Shown here piece by piece: positions 6,068 through 6,818 of a stretch of DNA of 6,818 bases (within the stretch, counting starts at the first letter, position 1; the number at the start of each line of letters is the position of its first letter). The notes beneath the pieces are model-generated. The model searched no databases and was not told the origin of the DNA. It saw only the letters and a program-made list of their open reading frames with translations. The stretch covers positions 1 to 6,818 of the forward strand of contig JASHTQ010000540.1 of NCBI GenBank assembly GCA_030040475.1. The letters are read 5' to 3'. The DNA comes from Streptosporangiaceae bacterium. GTDB lineage: Bacteria; Actinomycetota; Actinomycetes; Streptosporangiales; Streptosporangiaceae. Made by a program: the position numbers and the translations under genes.

Positions 6068-6818
6068 ATGGCATTGATGGACGAGGCGGTCTGGCGCGGC
6101 AAGATCTACTCCGACGGCTGGGTCAGCGGGGCGGCCGGGGACGGCGCAGTCATCGAGCCCGCGACCGGCGAGGAACTCGGCAGGACCGGGATCGCGGGGC
6201 CGGCCGACGTTGCCCGCGCGGCGCAGCGCGCCGCCGCCGCGCAGCCTGCCTGGGCGGCGACGCCGCACACCGAGCGGTCGGCCATCCTGCGCCGCGCCGC
6301 CGACATATGGCTGGCGAATGCGGCCGACATCGAGTGGTGGGGGATCCGGGAGAGCGGCAAGATCCCGCCGGCCATGGGCTTCGAGACCCACGTCGCGACC
6401 AACGAGATCTACGAGGCGGCCACCCTTCCGTCGCGCGCCTACGGCGAACTGCTGCCCAGCGAGCAGCCGCGGCTGAGCTTCGCCGAGCGGGTACCGGTCG
6501 GCGTGGTCGGCGTCATCGCGCCGTTCAACTTCCCGCAGATCCTCGCCATCCGCTCGGTGGCGCCGGCGCTTGCGCTCGGCAACGCGGTGGTGCTGAAGCC
6601 CGATCCGCGCACCGCGGTAAGCGGCGGCGTCGCGCTTGCCCGGGTGTTCGAGGAGGCCGGCCTGCCGGCGGGCCTGCTGCACGTGCTGCCGGGCGGGGTG
6701 GACACCGGCGAGGCGGTTGTCACCGAACCTCTCATCCGGCTCGTCTCCTTCACCGGGTCGACGACAGCGGGCCGCCGGGTGGGCGAGCTGGCCGCGCATC
6801 ACCTCAAGCGCGTGCACC
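6068..6818 (+). CDS. Aldehyde dehydrogenase, benzaldehyde dehydrogenase-like, N-terminal part
   Basis: The gene runs off the right edge after 250 codons, about half of a typical 480-residue enzyme. Family motifs in order: PFNFP (152-156) with the oxyanion-hole asparagine N154, LKPDP with the cofactor-binding lysine K177, and FTGSTTAGRRVG (from F228), the NAD(P)-binding turn. The catalytic cysteine and general-base glutamate lie beyond the window. The N terminus (WRGKIYSDGWV, then EPATGEELG) and the ESGKIPPAMGFET region resemble actinobacterial NAD-dependent benzaldehyde dehydrogenases, which oxidise aromatic aldehydes to acids; vanillin dehydrogenases are close relatives. The divergent PcaR-type regulator supports a role in aromatic compound breakdown. 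The superfamily is certain; the substrate is inferred from sequence style and context. Confidence 0.92.
   Translation, partial: MALMDEAVWRGKIYSDGWVSGAAGDGAVIEPATGEELGRTGIAGPADVARAAQRAAAAQPAWAATPHTERSAILRRAADIWLANAADIEWWGIRESGKIPPAMGFETHVATNEIYEAATLPSRAYGELLPSEQPRLSFAERVPVGVVGVIAPFNFPQILAIRSVAPALALGNAVVLKPDPRTAVSGGVALARVFEEAGLPAGLLHVLPGGVDTGEAVVTEPLIRLVSFTGSTTAGRRVGELAAHHLKRVH

Noticed and set aside
6038..6817. Minus-strand frame of 259 codons opposite the aldehyde dehydrogenase
   Set aside because: It is the antisense shadow of the dehydrogenase gene, which has a ribosome site and conserved family motifs.

Overview
This window is very GC-rich, its coding regions show a strong third-position G/C bias, and the gene content (Hanks-type Ser/Thr kinase with one membrane anchor, FHA protein, cdd/add/upp salvage genes, IclR regulator) points to a high-GC actinobacterium. 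The uracil phosphoribosyltransferase and adenosine deaminase have the Streptomyces/Streptosporangiales style of sequence; I cannot place the genus.

Layout. At the left edge is the 3' end of a cytidine deaminase gene (cdd, + strand), followed after 19 bases by a complete adenosine deaminase gene (add). A 146-base, locally AT-rich spacer leads to a membrane-anchored Ser/Thr protein kinase (+ strand). It converges on a minus-strand gene for an FHA-domain protein with a C-terminal region that resembles a helix-turn-helix. A 378-base non-coding stretch with hairpins, a G-rich tract and a repeat copied from the upp 3' end separates that gene from upp (uracil phosphoribosyltransferase, minus strand). 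Upstream of upp lies an IclR-family regulator of the PcaR/PcaU type (minus strand). It is divergent from a benzaldehyde-dehydrogenase-like aldehyde dehydrogenase (+ strand) that runs off the right edge.

How the genes work together. cdd, add and upp are salvage functions: cytidine to uridine, adenosine to inosine, uracil to UMP. They are interrupted by a likely signalling pair, the kinase and the FHA protein. The right end is a separate unit, probably for aromatic aldehyde breakdown, in which the IclR protein likely controls the divergent dehydrogenase through two 15-bp imperfect palindromes in the shared promoter region.

I see no mobile element, CRISPR array, tRNA or rRNA, and no clearly new multi-gene system. 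The items most worth a second look are the paired operator-like palindromes, G-quadruplex-capable tracts a similar distance 3' of all three minus-strand genes, a duplicated upp 3' end, and the FHA-plus-HTH-like architecture next to the kinase.
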